Below, in pieces: positions 40,355 to 49,633 of a DNA stretch of 64,000 nucleotides. How positions within the stretch are numbered: position 1 is the first letter of the stretch; each line of letters begins with the position of its first letter. This DNA is from Bacteroides ovatus (lineage in GTDB: Bacteria > Bacteroidota > Bacteroidia > Bacteroidales > Bacteroidaceae), in assembly GCF_001314995.1 (NCBI RefSeq), contig NZ_CP012938.1, positions 6,408,490-6,472,489 on the forward strand, written 5' to 3'. Under the pieces are notes generated by a model, which was not told where the DNA came from, searched no databases, and saw nothing but the letters and a program-made list of their open reading frames with translations. A program made the translations under genes and the position numbers.

Positions 40355-42721
40355 ATGAATATCTTCAGAATCAACAATAAATATGTAGCAGTGGCAATCT
40401 TCCTGATGCTTGCTGTTACCTTACAGGCACAGGATTATGGTGCATTGCAATATATGTTACAGAAACGGCCTGCAAATGAAAAGTTCGAGAGCAATAAATT
40501 CAATGAACATCTCTTTTTCTCTGCCGGAATAGGGCCATACAGCTTGTTAACAAGTGGAGATAGTCAGGATGGAATGGGAATGACCGCCCATCTCTTTATG
40601 GGAAAGTGGATTACTCCGGTCCATGGACTTCGGATAGGGGTGAATTTAGGTTATCTGCCGTCGAGTATCTACGATTCTAAAATAAAAAAGGGTGGCGGCA
40701 GCCTGGACTATCTGTTGAATATGTCCTCCCTGGCATACGGATACAATGCAAACCGTTGTTTTGAGTTAGTAGGGATTGCAGGTATAGAAGCCGGTTATTC
40801 TAAGGTGGGCGACAATAGCGATCGTTCCGAAAAGTATCCGGATTTGAAAGGCGGCGGTCAGCTTTATTACGGCGCTCATCTCGGTTTACAGGGAAATGTA
40901 CGTCTTTCTTCTACATTGGATTTGTTTGTAGAACCGCGGATCGGATGGTATAATGACGGTTTTGCGTATACGGAAAGTTGGAGAAACTATAAAATGGCTG
41001 GTTCGGTTCTGGTAGGTCTGACCTATATGCCTGCTGCTCCGATGGGAACTAAGATTCATTTCGATGATTTCGATAAAAGTTCCTTCCTGAATCATATGTT
41101 TATCTCTTTATCCGGTGGTATCAGTACACTGAAAGTTCCGGGAATCAAGAATACGATTAAAGGATTAGGTCCCCAGTTCTCTGCCGGAATCGGTAAATGG
41201 TTCAGTCCTTCTTCCGGTCTGCGTTTGTCCGGAACAGTTGGACTTTCGGATACTCCTTCGGGCAGCGCAAGCGGCTACTTTAAACATGTCGATCTGCATG
41301 CGGACTATCTGTTGAATATCAATAATGTTCTTTGGGGATATGATGAAGACAGAATATTTAGTCTGATCGGTATTGCCGGAGTTAACCTGGCAGGTACGAA
41401 AGGAGTGGATAAAACCGCCAAGTATGCTCCGGGAATAGGAGTCGGTGTGCAAGGAAGTTTCCGTATCAACCGTTCTGTGGATTTATTTATAGAACCTCGC
41501 TTCAATGTGTATAATAAGAAATATGCAGGAGGTTGCGGAGTAGGTGGCAATACGGATCAGCTCGGAGAGTTGAATTTTGGTTTGACTTATCATACGATTG
41601 ACCGTGCGGCACGTCCGAAGAACGGATTCTCAAGCAATCACATCGCAGACAATCTGTTTATGACTTCGGGAATCGGTGTGCAGATGTTCCTGAATAAGAC
41701 GAATCTTGAAAACCTTGGATCTTTAGGTCCGCAGGCTTCTGTCTCTATCGGTAAGTGGTTGAGCCCTTATTCCGGTTTGCGCCTGGTGGGTACGGGTGGA
41801 TTCTTTACGAACTATGTAGTTCCGGGAAGTGTTAAAGCGGGCAAACTTAGACATGTCAGCGTCAGTGGCGGTCTTGATTACTTGTGGAACATAACGTCTA
41901 CCATGAGTGGATATAATCCCGATCGTATCTTTGATTTAATAGGTTCGGTAGGTGTCAACCTTGCTTATACTTCCAAATCAGACCATAAGTTCCAACCGGG
42001 TATTAATGCAGGCATACAGGGATTATGGCATGTGAATGATTTTCTCGGTTTGTACATTGAACCGCAGATTCGCTTGTATGGAGATAAATTCATTGAAGGT
42101 AATCTGGGGTTTATGCAGAAAGACGTAATGGTAGGAGTCAATGCAGGTTTCCACTATCGCTTTGTTCCTTATTCAAAAGCAGCCAATCGTAGCGTGTTTG
42201 GTCAGGATGACAAGCGTTACTTCATCTCCGGTGCACTTGGATTGGGTAGCTTGCTCGTAGCCAACAAAGATTTGGTGAAGAATGCAGGTGTAGAAGCAAA
42301 AGGAAGCATAGGTAAATGGTACACTCCGTTATCTGCATGGCGGGTAAATGGAACAATTATGTACAAGGCCAAAACGTCGTCGAAGATGAATCTTCATTAT
42401 GCCGGTTTGGGTATGGATTATATGATGAGTCTGGCCACATTGGCAAAAGGATACAGCCCCGATCATGTGATAGATGTTGTTCCTTTTGTGGGAGTTACTG
42501 CCGGACTGGTACGCCGTTACGGTAAGTTCCGAGCAGTGCCGGGACTGGATGCTGGTGTGCAGGTAAAGCTGAAAGTGGCTTCTTCTTTGTATCTGTATGC
42601 CGAACCTAAAGTCGGTATCCGTACCGATACATACGATGGCTCCGAACAGGGAAGACCTGACCGCGTAGCTTCCATGGTAGGTGGATTATTGTACAGATTC
42701 AAGATGCCTACTTTCCAATAA
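40355..42721 (+). CDS. Outer-membrane beta-barrel-like protein with four tandem repeats
   Basis: 788 residues with a signal peptide ending near residue 26 (LQAQ). The mature protein is four copies of a unit of about 187 residues. The marker GKW-[IFLY]-[TS]-P recurs at residues 83, 280, 466 and 653, a D-Y-[LM] segment at 118, 317, 508 and 688, and an EP-[RKQ] segment at 193, 380, 569 and 750. Each unit resembles one small outer-membrane barrel of the OMP_b-brl type. The fourth copy is the most diverged. It is the third gene of a unit with DUF3575 and the OmpA/TPR protein, 24 bp after the latter, and ends before a strong terminator. I recognise no named family for the fourfold arrangement. Confidence 0.75.
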   Translation: MNIFRINNKYVAVAIFLMLAVTLQAQDYGALQYMLQKRPANEKFESNKFNEHLFFSAGIGPYSLLTSGDSQDGMGMTAHLFMGKWITPVHGLRIGVNLGYLPSSIYDSKIKKGGGSLDYLLNMSSLAYGYNANRCFELVGIAGIEAGYSKVGDNSDRSEKYPDLKGGGQLYYGAHLGLQGNVRLSSTLDLFVEPRIGWYNDGFAYTESWRNYKMAGSVLVGLTYMPAAPMGTKIHFDDFDKSSFLNHMFISLSGGISTLKVPGIKNTIKGLGPQFSAGIGKWFSPSSGLRLSGTVGLSDTPSGSASGYFKHVDLHADYLLNINNVLWGYDEDRIFSLIGIAGVNLAGTKGVDKTAKYAPGIGVGVQGSFRINRSVDLFIEPRFNVYNKKYAGGCGVGGNTDQLGELNFGLTYHTIDRAARPKNGFSSNHIADNLFMTSGIGVQMFLNKTNLENLGSLGPQASVSIGKWLSPYSGLRLVGTGGFFTNYVVPGSVKAGKLRHVSVSGGLDYLWNITSTMSGYNPDRIFDLIGSVGVNLAYTSKSDHKFQPGINAGIQGLWHVNDFLGLYIEPQIRLYGDKFIEGNLGFMQKDVMVGVNAGFHYRFVPYSKAANRSVFGQDDKRYFISGALGLGSLLVANKDLVKNAGVEAKGSIGKWYTPLSAWRVNGTIMYKAKTSSKMNLHYAGLGMDYMMSLATLAKGYSPDHVIDVVPFVGVTAGLVRRYGKFRAVPGLDAGVQVKLKVASSLYLYAEPKVGIRTDTYDGSEQGRPDRVASMVGGLLYRFKMPTFQ

Positions 42722-42748
42722 GAAGAAAAATAAGAAATCGAATAAAAA

Positions 42749-42789
42749 GGGTTGCGCAATACCGGATTAGTGATTGTGCAACCCTTTTT
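42749..42789 (+). terminator. Terminator of the envelope cluster
   Basis: GGGTTGCGCAAT/ATTGTGCAACCC stem with one G-T pair and a 12-base loop, then TTTTT. Confidence 0.88.
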
Positions 42790-42908
42790 GTATTCCATTT
42801 CCAAGAAATTACGGTTACATAAACGTTACATTAATATTACTTCCATTTCTACCTGATAATGAATAAAATGAATCTTTAGAATTCATTTTCTCCCTTGCTA
42901 TTCTCCTC

Positions 42909-42916
42909 TACTTTTG
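42909..42916 (+). promoter_or_regulatory. -7 box of the DUF5690/porin operon
   Basis: TACTTTTG, 24 bases before the ATG at 42941. Confidence 0.6.
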
Positions 42917-42940
42917 CTCCAGAAATTAAAACGAAAACGT

Positions 42941-44311
42941 ATGAAAACGATTACTGAAGCAATATCGAAACTAAGTTCAAACAGAAGATTAGCCGATTTC
43001 CTCTTTATTCTATGGGCAGGTGGAGCAGCCCTTCTTTCTTACTCACTGGTTTATACATTGCGCAAACCTTTCACAGCTGCTACTTTTGACGGGATAGAAG
43101 CATTCGGCTTTGATTATAAAGTACTGGTTACTATCATTCAGATAGCAGGTTATCTGATAGCCAAGTTTATAGGTATCAAGTTGATTTCCGAATTGAAGAG
43201 AGAGAATCGCCTGAAGTTTATACTCGTTTCCATTGCCGTAGCGGAATTGTCATTGGTTGCGTTCGGAGCACTTCCCACTCCTTATAATATGTTTGCCATG
43301 TTCTTCAATGGATTGTCATTGGGCTGTATGTGGGGAGTTATTTTCAGTTTTATCGAAGGTCGCCGCACTACGGATATTTTGGCCAGTCTTTTAGGAATCA
43401 GTATTGTTATCAGTTCGGGAACGGCAAAATCCATCGGATTGTTCGTTATGAATACATTGAACGTCAGCGAATTTTGGATGCCGGCACTTATCGGTGCTTT
43501 TGCACTTCCTTTATTGGCTCTTTGGGGATATAGCTTAACCCGTTTGCCACAACCTACGGCACAAGATATAGAACAAAAAAGTAGTCGTGTAACTCTGAAT
43601 GGCAAGCAACGGAAAGAACTGTTCATCGACTTTATGCCATTTCTTGTATTATTGTTTGTAGCTAACCTAATGTTGGTAGTGCTTAGAGATATTAAGGAAG
43701 ATTTCCTGGTGAAGATTATTGATATGAACGGACAGTCCTCATGGATGTTTGCGCAGGTAGATACAGTCGTTACATTAATAATTCTGGCGTTATTCGGAGC
43801 GATGGTCTTTGTGAAAAGTAACATAAAAGTTTTGGTTGCCCTGCTGGGATTGGTCGTACTTGGGACAGCCACCATGAGTTTTATATCTTTCAATTATGAT
43901 TCTCTGCAATTGGATGCAATCACCTGGCTGTTTGTCCAAAGTCTCTGTCTGTATATTGCCTACCTCTGTTTTCAAAGCATTTTTTTCGACCGCTTCATCG
44001 CTTGTTTCAAGATAAAAGGAAATGTCGGTTTCTTCATTGTGACCATTGATTTTATCGGATATACGGGAACTGTACTTGTCTTGATGTTCAAAGAATTTGC
44101 CCATGCAGACATAAACTGGTTGGAATTTTATAATATATTATCCGGTTACGTAGGACTGATCTGTACGGTTGCTTTCACCTGCTCCATGATTTACCTGATA
44201 CAGCGCTATAAAAAAGAGAAACAACTGAAGAAAGCGAAAGAAGCCGAAATGAGCAACGGGATAAAATTTACGGGAGAAGGTATGGAGCCAACTACTTTTT
44301 CACAAATTTGA
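42941..44311 (+). CDS. DUF5690-family MFS-like membrane transporter
   Basis: 456 residues from ATG 42941; the TTG at 42914 lies inside the -7 box, so it is not a start. About 12 membrane helices are expected. The N-terminal SYSLVYTLRKPFTAATFDG resembles the R-K-P loop of MFS/OPA carriers, and the family is DUF5690, known mainly from Bacteroidota. The transported compound is unknown. The porin gene follows 13 bp after the stop, suggesting outer- and inner-membrane passage of the same, perhaps anionic, solute. Confidence 0.75.
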   Translation: MKTITEAISKLSSNRRLADFLFILWAGGAALLSYSLVYTLRKPFTAATFDGIEAFGFDYKVLVTIIQIAGYLIAKFIGIKLISELKRENRLKFILVSIAVAELSLVAFGALPTPYNMFAMFFNGLSLGCMWGVIFSFIEGRRTTDILASLLGISIVISSGTAKSIGLFVMNTLNVSEFWMPALIGAFALPLLALWGYSLTRLPQPTAQDIEQKSSRVTLNGKQRKELFIDFMPFLVLLFVANLMLVVLRDIKEDFLVKIIDMNGQSSWMFAQVDTVVTLIILALFGAMVFVKSNIKVLVALLGLVVLGTATMSFISFNYDSLQLDAITWLFVQSLCLYIAYLCFQSIFFDRFIACFKIKGNVGFFIVTIDFIGYTGTVLVLMFKEFAHADINWLEFYNILSGYVGLICTVAFTCSMIYLIQRYKKEKQLKKAKEAEMSNGIKFTGEGMEPTTFSQI

Positions 44312-44324
44312 TAAAAGGTGGACG

Positions 44325-45470
44325 ATGAAAATAATAGGACTATATTTGAAATTCTCCTTCCTTCTATCTCTAATACTAACGACTTCCCGGATAACGGCAC
44401 AGAATCTGCCCGATGGCATACAATATAAAATCACTGGGCGTCTATTAATGGATGGAGGAGTGTATCTGAAGAATCCGAATAACTTTGGCAACGGCACGGA
44501 ATTTAATGACCTTCGCATCGGTGTAAAAGCTACCTATCAGAACTGGGGAATGAAACTGGAAATGGGATATGCCGGAAACAAAGTAGCCATCAAAGATGCT
44601 TTTGCCACCTATTCCTATAAGAATAGTTCCATTCAGATAGGACAATTCTATGAGCCATTCAGTCTCGATATGATTTGTAGTACATTTGATCTTCGCTTCA
44701 ACCAATCTCCGGGAGCTGTGCTGGCATTGACAAATAGCCGACGTATGGGAGTAGCCTATTCCTATCGTACCCAATATTACTATCTGTGTGGCGGATTCTT
44801 TACCGATAATGATTTGAGCAACCTGAAAAACGCATCGCAAGGATATGCCATTGACGGACGTTTGGTTTACCGTCCACTTTATGAGCAAGCGAAACTGATA
44901 CATATAGGATTAGCAGCTATCCATCGTACACCGGACGGCACGCTTCCCGAAGATGAGAACAGGAATACGTTTACTTATAAATCTCCGGGCGTGAGCACGA
45001 TTGATAATCGTACATTAATACAAGCAGATGTAGATCATGCAGCATCCCAATTTAAAATAGGAACCGAACTGCTAATTTACTATCATAAATTCTTTCTTCA
45101 GGGTGAATACATCCGCGCCCATGTAAAACGGGAAAAGGGTTTTGAGAACTATACGGCACAAGGAGCTTATCTGCAATGTTCCTGGCTATTGTTAGGACAG
45201 AATTATCTATATGACGAAGAAGTAGCCTGTCCCGGAAGACCGGAAGGAAAAGCACTCGAACTATGTGCCCGTTTCAATTATCTCTCTCTGAATGATGCCG
45301 GAATAAAAGGCGGAACACAGAAAGACCTCTCCTTCGGATTGAATTACTATATCAATAAACACATTGCTGTCAAATTGAATTATAGCTACTTCATCCCCGG
45401 CTCGCATATCAAAGAGATCGAAAGCACAAACTTTAGTGTAGTACAGGGACGTTTTCAATTCATATTCTAG
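44325..45470 (+). CDS. Porin_O_P-family outer-membrane porin
   Basis: 381 residues with a signal peptide ending near residue 25 (RITAQ). It contains many alternating beta strands and ends in Phe (GRFQFIF), as outer-membrane barrels do. The pattern YKITGRLLMDGGVYL...LRIGVKATYQNWGMKLEMGYA and the IGQFYEPFSLD segment match the phosphate-selective porin O/P family. It should let small anions or similar solutes cross the outer membrane. It is co-transcribed with the DUF5690 transporter. Confidence 0.85.
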   Translation: MKIIGLYLKFSFLLSLILTTSRITAQNLPDGIQYKITGRLLMDGGVYLKNPNNFGNGTEFNDLRIGVKATYQNWGMKLEMGYAGNKVAIKDAFATYSYKNSSIQIGQFYEPFSLDMICSTFDLRFNQSPGAVLALTNSRRMGVAYSYRTQYYYLCGGFFTDNDLSNLKNASQGYAIDGRLVYRPLYEQAKLIHIGLAAIHRTPDGTLPEDENRNTFTYKSPGVSTIDNRTLIQADVDHAASQFKIGTELLIYYHKFFLQGEYIRAHVKREKGFENYTAQGAYLQCSWLLLGQNYLYDEEVACPGRPEGKALELCARFNYLSLNDAGIKGGTQKDLSFGLNYYINKHIAVKLNYSYFIPGSHIKEIESTNFSVVQGRFQFIF

Positions 45471-45806
45471 TACTTGGCAGTTCCGTTCGAATAAAGCTAT
45501 AATAAAGAATAGGAAGGTGTATTGTATACTAGTTTTACTAAATGTTTCAAAGACATATCGAGAGCACTGCCGACTCAATATGCAGAACCGTATGTAAAAA
45601 GTAAAAAATAAGAAGACAGAAAAAACTGGAATGTTCTAGGTAAATCTCCTTTATTGTTCGTAATAGACAATAAAGGAGATTTTTTGCATTGGTTATTTTT
45701 TCTATAGTTTCTGTTACCAGTTTGCCAACCTGGGTGGAATAGAAAGTATAGTTTTAGAAAGAACTTCAATAAACAGAATAATTAAAATATAACATAGTTT
45801 AGTGAT
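45471..45806. other. Intergenic region of 336 bp without genes
   Basis: It contains the terminator at 45641-45690. No credible gene was seen; the longest open frame between the porin stop and the terminator is about 20 codons. No TAnnTTTG box was found before the GH28-like gene at 45807. Confidence 0.7.
45641..45690 (+). terminator. Terminator after the DUF5690/porin operon
   Basis: Perfect 16-bp stem AAATCTCCTTTATTGT/ACAATAAAGGAGATTT with a 9-base loop and a T run. It is 170 bp downstream of the porin stop. Confidence 0.88.
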
Positions 45807-47219
45807 ATGAATATAGTAGGAGTTTTATCAGGTAAAAGAAAATGTTTGTTAGCAATAGCTATTGCATTTTCGACATTCGGGAATGCCCAATTAGTAACCT
45901 ATCCGGAAGGATTGAACACTGGTATGCCACATAATGATGATTATACAGTCAAAGTACGTGAAGCAGGTGGTGAATGGAAAGATGTATTCGAATATGAAGT
46001 CCAAGTAGATATGGATCGGGTACAATCTGCTTCAATGGTACAGTTTGATATAGGCAGTCCCGTAGAAGTGATGGTGAAAAAGAACAATGGCACCATTCAG
46101 GATGTGAAAATCCGTCCGTTAGCAATAGGTATACAACATACGGTAAACCACAATGCTATCTTTTTTACACTCACTAGACCTCAATGCCTGTCGATTGAGT
46201 TTAACGGTGATCGTTTGCATAATCTTCATTTGTTTGCTAATCCTTTGGAAACAGAAACTTATACTGAAAGCAGTGACAAAGTAATGTATTTCGGACCGGG
46301 TGTCCATCGTCCGAAAGATTTGCCGAATACACAGATACAGATTCCTTCCAATACTACTGTTTATTTAGCTCCCGGAGCTGTTGTAAAAGCTAAATTATTG
46401 ATTGACAAAGCTGAAAATGTACGCATTGTCGGGCGTGGTATTCTCGACCATCCGATCCGTGGAATAGAAGTTACTCATTCTAAAAATATATGGATTGACG
46501 GTATTACAGTTATAAATCCAGATCACTATACAGTATTTGGTGGTGAGTCTACAGGGTTGACCATCAGTAATTTAAAGTCTTTTAGTTGTAAAGGATGGAG
46601 TGATGGCATAGATCTGATGTGTTGCAGTGACGTATTAATAGACAATGTTTTTATGCGGAACAGTGATGATTGTATTGCCATCTATGCCCATCGCTGGAAC
46701 TATTACGGAGGAAGTCGTAACGTGACTTTACAGAATTCAATCCTTTGGGCGGATATTGCTCATCCGATCAACATTGGAGGACACGGTAACCCGGACGATA
46801 AGGTTGGAGAGATTCTTGAGAATATAACTGTCCGTAATGTCGATATTCTGGAACATGATGAAGATGATCTTCTTTATCAGGGCTGTATGGCAGTGGATTG
46901 CGGTGATAAAAACTTGGTACGCAAAGTATTATTTGAGGATATCCGTGTAGAGAATATCCAGGAGGGAAGATTGTTTCATATTAATGTTCGTTTTAATTCA
47001 AAGTATGATAAGCAACCCGGCCGGGGAATTGAAGATATTATTTTTCGGAATATCATTTATAATGGAGTAGGGGAGAATCCATCTCTATTGAAAGGGTTTG
47101 ATAAAGAACGTTCCGTCAAGAATATCATCTTCGATAATGTGATTATCAACGGTATGAAGATGAAAAATATAGATGATTTTATCACGAATGAATACATAAA
47201 GAATATCACAGTCAAATAG
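45807..47219 (+). CDS. GH28-like right-handed beta-helix enzyme
   Basis: 470 residues with a signal sequence ending near residue 27 (GNAQ). An N-terminal beta domain (about 30-160) precedes a right-handed parallel beta-helix (about 165-470). The acidic cluster SDGIDLMCC and NSDDCIAIYAHRW (about 270-300) and the IGGHGNPDD turn (about 330) correspond to the Asp-Asp and GHG-type motifs of GH28 polygalacturonases. GH49-type enzymes share the fold, so the exact family is open. It is probably periplasmic or secreted. It is the first gene of the PUL running to the window end, but is separated from the next gene by 447 bp. Confidence 0.75.
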   Translation: MNIVGVLSGKRKCLLAIAIAFSTFGNAQLVTYPEGLNTGMPHNDDYTVKVREAGGEWKDVFEYEVQVDMDRVQSASMVQFDIGSPVEVMVKKNNGTIQDVKIRPLAIGIQHTVNHNAIFFTLTRPQCLSIEFNGDRLHNLHLFANPLETETYTESSDKVMYFGPGVHRPKDLPNTQIQIPSNTTVYLAPGAVVKAKLLIDKAENVRIVGRGILDHPIRGIEVTHSKNIWIDGITVINPDHYTVFGGESTGLTISNLKSFSCKGWSDGIDLMCCSDVLIDNVFMRNSDDCIAIYAHRWNYYGGSRNVTLQNSILWADIAHPINIGGHGNPDDKVGEILENITVRNVDILEHDEDDLLYQGCMAVDCGDKNLVRKVLFEDIRVENIQEGRLFHINVRFNSKYDKQPGRGIEDIIFRNIIYNGVGENPSLLKGFDKERSVKNIIFDNVIINGMKMKNIDDFITNEYIKNITVK

Positions 47220-47325
47220 CATAATCTGGTACATGAAGTATGAATGGGAAAATCTCTTTGTATTAGGTGCAAACTTTTTTTCTTCTAAGACCAAACTTTC
47301 TTTAGGTTAAACATAAACTATAAAT

Positions 47326-47376
47326 GCAAGTTTCATTTGTATAATTAGAACTTGCAATTATATAAATGAAACTTGC
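47326..47376. repeat. 21-bp stem hairpin, terminator-like, with CTTGCAATTATA repeats
   Basis: 47326-47346 pairs with 47356-47376 (GCAAGTTTCATTT and GTATAATT with their complements, one G-T pair) around a 9-base loop, followed by TTTTTAT. CTTGCAATTATA occurs at 47351-47362 and again at about 47393-47404. It probably terminates the GH28-like gene, but the repeated unit is unusual for a plain terminator. Confidence 0.7.
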
Positions 47377-47600
47377 GTTTTTATAATCAAAGCTTGCAAT
47401 TATAGATTTCTATTAGATAAAAGTAACTTTTGTATTAGAAGGAAAGAACTTTGCAATAGGAAGATAATAACTTATCTATTAATAGATGAGAGCAAAGCTG
47501 CATTGGGATCAGAATTAAGGAGTCTGGAAGAGAACCATGAGTATAAATACAAGAGTTTTATTTCTGGGTTTATGCTAATCAAAGTAAATGTTTCATTCAC

Positions 47601-47635
47601 TTTGAACTCCTTTCTATTACTAAATACTATCTTTG
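47601..47635 (+). promoter_or_regulatory. Promoter of the alginate-lyase-like gene
   Basis: -33 TTTG (47601-47604), 23-bp spacer, -7 TATCTTTG (47628-47635), 31 bases before the ATG. Confidence 0.7.
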
Positions 47636-47666
47636 CTTATCACTTGTATAAAAAACGAATCGCACT

Positions 47667-49580
47667 ATGATTAACAAAATTATATGGATTATTGGGATTG
47701 TATGGATTGGGAATATTCAAAATGGAGTGCAAGCGCAACGACGTAACTTTATCCATCCCGGAATCACCTATACCCAAGGTGATTTAGACCGGATGAAAGC
47801 TATGGTCAAGGCGAAACACGAGCCTTATTATTCTACTTTCCTGAAATTAAAGGAATCTCCCTATTCTTCACTCAATACGCAAGTTATCAATCGGGGAAAA
47901 CAAATCAGAGAAGGACGTTTTAATGCTACTATCGGAGTAGATGGCAGGCGGGCACATGACTTAGCATTGCTTTGGCATCTGACGGGCGATGAGGCTTATG
48001 CCCGTAAAGCGGTCGAATATCTGAATGCTAATTCTTATTATACCAATACAAGTAGTCGTGGAACAGGACCATTAGATAACGGAAAGATTTACCTTTTAAT
48101 TGATGCCGCCGAATTAATGCGTGATTATTCCGGTTGGAAAGTAGAAGACCAGCAACGTTTTAAAAATATGTTGGTCTATCCTGGATATAGCAATACGGAA
48201 GATTTCTCTTCCAAATATGCAAATTACTGGGATGATTCAAAGAACGGAGTTACATTCTATTGGAATATTTTTAATTTCGATGCCGCAAGGTTTGGTAATC
48301 AAGGACTTTTCGCTGCTCGTGGAATGATGGCAATGGGGATTTACTTAGATAACGAAGTAATGTATGACCGTGCTTACCGTTATTTATTGGGAATGAAGCA
48401 TCGACCGGATGATTTACCTTATCCTTCAGGACCGACGGTCACTAGCAAAGAACCGATTAAGAAATCACCAACCATGCTTGATTATAAATTGGAAGGAAGA
48501 GAAAACAAGATTTCAGATTATGGATACGATGAACAGCTACAGTATTATATCTATCCAAACGGTCAATGTCAGGAGTCGAGTCGCGACCAGGGACATGTAT
48601 TGGCAGGTATCCACAATTATGTAGCTATCGCAGAAATGGCATGGAATCAGGGAGATTCTTTGTATAATTGTCTCAATAACCGTTTGCTTCTTGGTTTGGA
48701 ATGGAACTATCGTTATAACCTCTCTAAAGTCCAGACCTATGAAGAGCAAAAAGAGCCTTGGGAACCGACAAGTTATAGTAAGAATTCAAATGAAGTTACC
48801 TTTGAGAACGGAAAATTTCTCCAGATAAAAAGCCGTAGTGGACGTTGGGAATCCGTAGCCGTATCTCCTCACGGACGTGGAGACGTAGCAGGTAGTGGCG
48901 GAACTCGTGAAATGGCATTGGCGCATTATGCAGTACGTGCTGGATTGCCGGAGAACAACTATACCTGGTTGAAACGTTACCGTGATTATATGATAGAACA
49001 TCACGGTTGCGAAAACTGGGGGATAGCACCCAACTGGTTTTATGAATGGACTGGCTGGGGAACATTGACCAAGCGATTGACTCCCTGGATGGCAGGCGAT
49101 CCCGTTTCTTTCTCTACGGGAAAGCGTGTATCAGGAATTCATTTGCTACCTTGTGAAATATCGGCTGCCGATTACGATTATTATTGTCTTGCGGAAGATC
49201 CCGAAGGGCATACCTATCACAATGTAGGAAAGAAACGTGGCAACGAATACAGACCTGACGGAGCAGTAGAGCTACGAAAAGAAGAAGATAATTACGTCGT
49301 TACCCAAATAGAAGATGGAGAATGGATGAATTATACTGTAAGTATTCCTACCGATGGAGATTATACCGTTTATCTTGTTTATCAATCAAAAGGAAATTCT
49401 TTATTGTCCGTAGCTTCTGATTCAGAAGTAAAGACAGAACCCATGCAATTACCCAGTTCTATACAATGGACGGAAAGAGAAATAGGAAAACTCACTCTTC
49501 CCGCAGGAGCTTGTGTACTTCGTTTACAGATAGAGCAAGCCGGAGATAAACTCGAAATTCAGAAAATAATAGTAAAGTAG
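47667..49580 (+). CDS. Alginate-lyase-superfamily polysaccharide lyase with C-terminal beta-sandwich
   Basis: 637 residues with a signal peptide ending near residue 24 (VQAQ). The alpha/alpha-barrel (about 30-440) fits the alginate_lyase Pfam group, with candidate catalytic segments FYWNIFNFDAARFGNQG and QESSRDQGHVLAG. The C-terminus (about 510-637) looks like a carbohydrate-binding beta-sandwich of CBM6/35 type (EDGEWMNYTVSIPTDGDYTVYL). Such enzymes cleave uronic-acid-containing chains by beta-elimination. The substrate is not determined; alginate, glucuronan or a pectin-like glycan are options. It is followed by the HTCS gene after about 50 bp. Confidence 0.78.
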   Translation: MINKIIWIIGIVWIGNIQNGVQAQRRNFIHPGITYTQGDLDRMKAMVKAKHEPYYSTFLKLKESPYSSLNTQVINRGKQIREGRFNATIGVDGRRAHDLALLWHLTGDEAYARKAVEYLNANSYYTNTSSRGTGPLDNGKIYLLIDAAELMRDYSGWKVEDQQRFKNMLVYPGYSNTEDFSSKYANYWDDSKNGVTFYWNIFNFDAARFGNQGLFAARGMMAMGIYLDNEVMYDRAYRYLLGMKHRPDDLPYPSGPTVTSKEPIKKSPTMLDYKLEGRENKISDYGYDEQLQYYIYPNGQCQESSRDQGHVLAGIHNYVAIAEMAWNQGDSLYNCLNNRLLLGLEWNYRYNLSKVQTYEEQKEPWEPTSYSKNSNEVTFENGKFLQIKSRSGRWESVAVSPHGRGDVAGSGGTREMALAHYAVRAGLPENNYTWLKRYRDYMIEHHGCENWGIAPNWFYEWTGWGTLTKRLTPWMAGDPVSFSTGKRVSGIHLLPCEISAADYDYYCLAEDPEGHTYHNVGKKRGNEYRPDGAVELRKEEDNYVVTQIEDGEWMNYTVSIPTDGDYTVYLVYQSKGNSLLSVASDSEVKTEPMQLPSSIQWTEREIGKLTLPAGACVLRLQIEQAGDKLEIQKIIVK

Positions 49581-49633
49581 GATAAGGGGATTTGATTCTT
49601 CGTTCGTACTTAATAATAGTACTACAAAAAAAG

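Larger units (their letters stand above)
47220..47666. other. Intergenic region of 447 bp
   Basis: No gene was seen. It holds the hairpin/repeat block at 47326-47405 and the promoter at 47601-47635. The stretch 47410-47600 shows nothing recognisable. Confidence 0.7.

Noticed and set aside
43282..43893. A 203-codon minus-strand open frame inside the DUF5690 gene
   Set aside because: It is antisense to a membrane-protein gene, whose codon use easily leaves the opposite strand open; no supporting signal.
45471..45640. Small genes in the stretch after the porin gene
   Set aside because: The open frames are about 20 codons or shorter, without start signals or protein-like composition.
49592..49633. 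TTG start for the HTCS gene 14 codons upstream
   Set aside because: The extra residues precede the hydrophobic signal segment and show no family similarity; ATG 49634 or 49640 directly precedes the signal.
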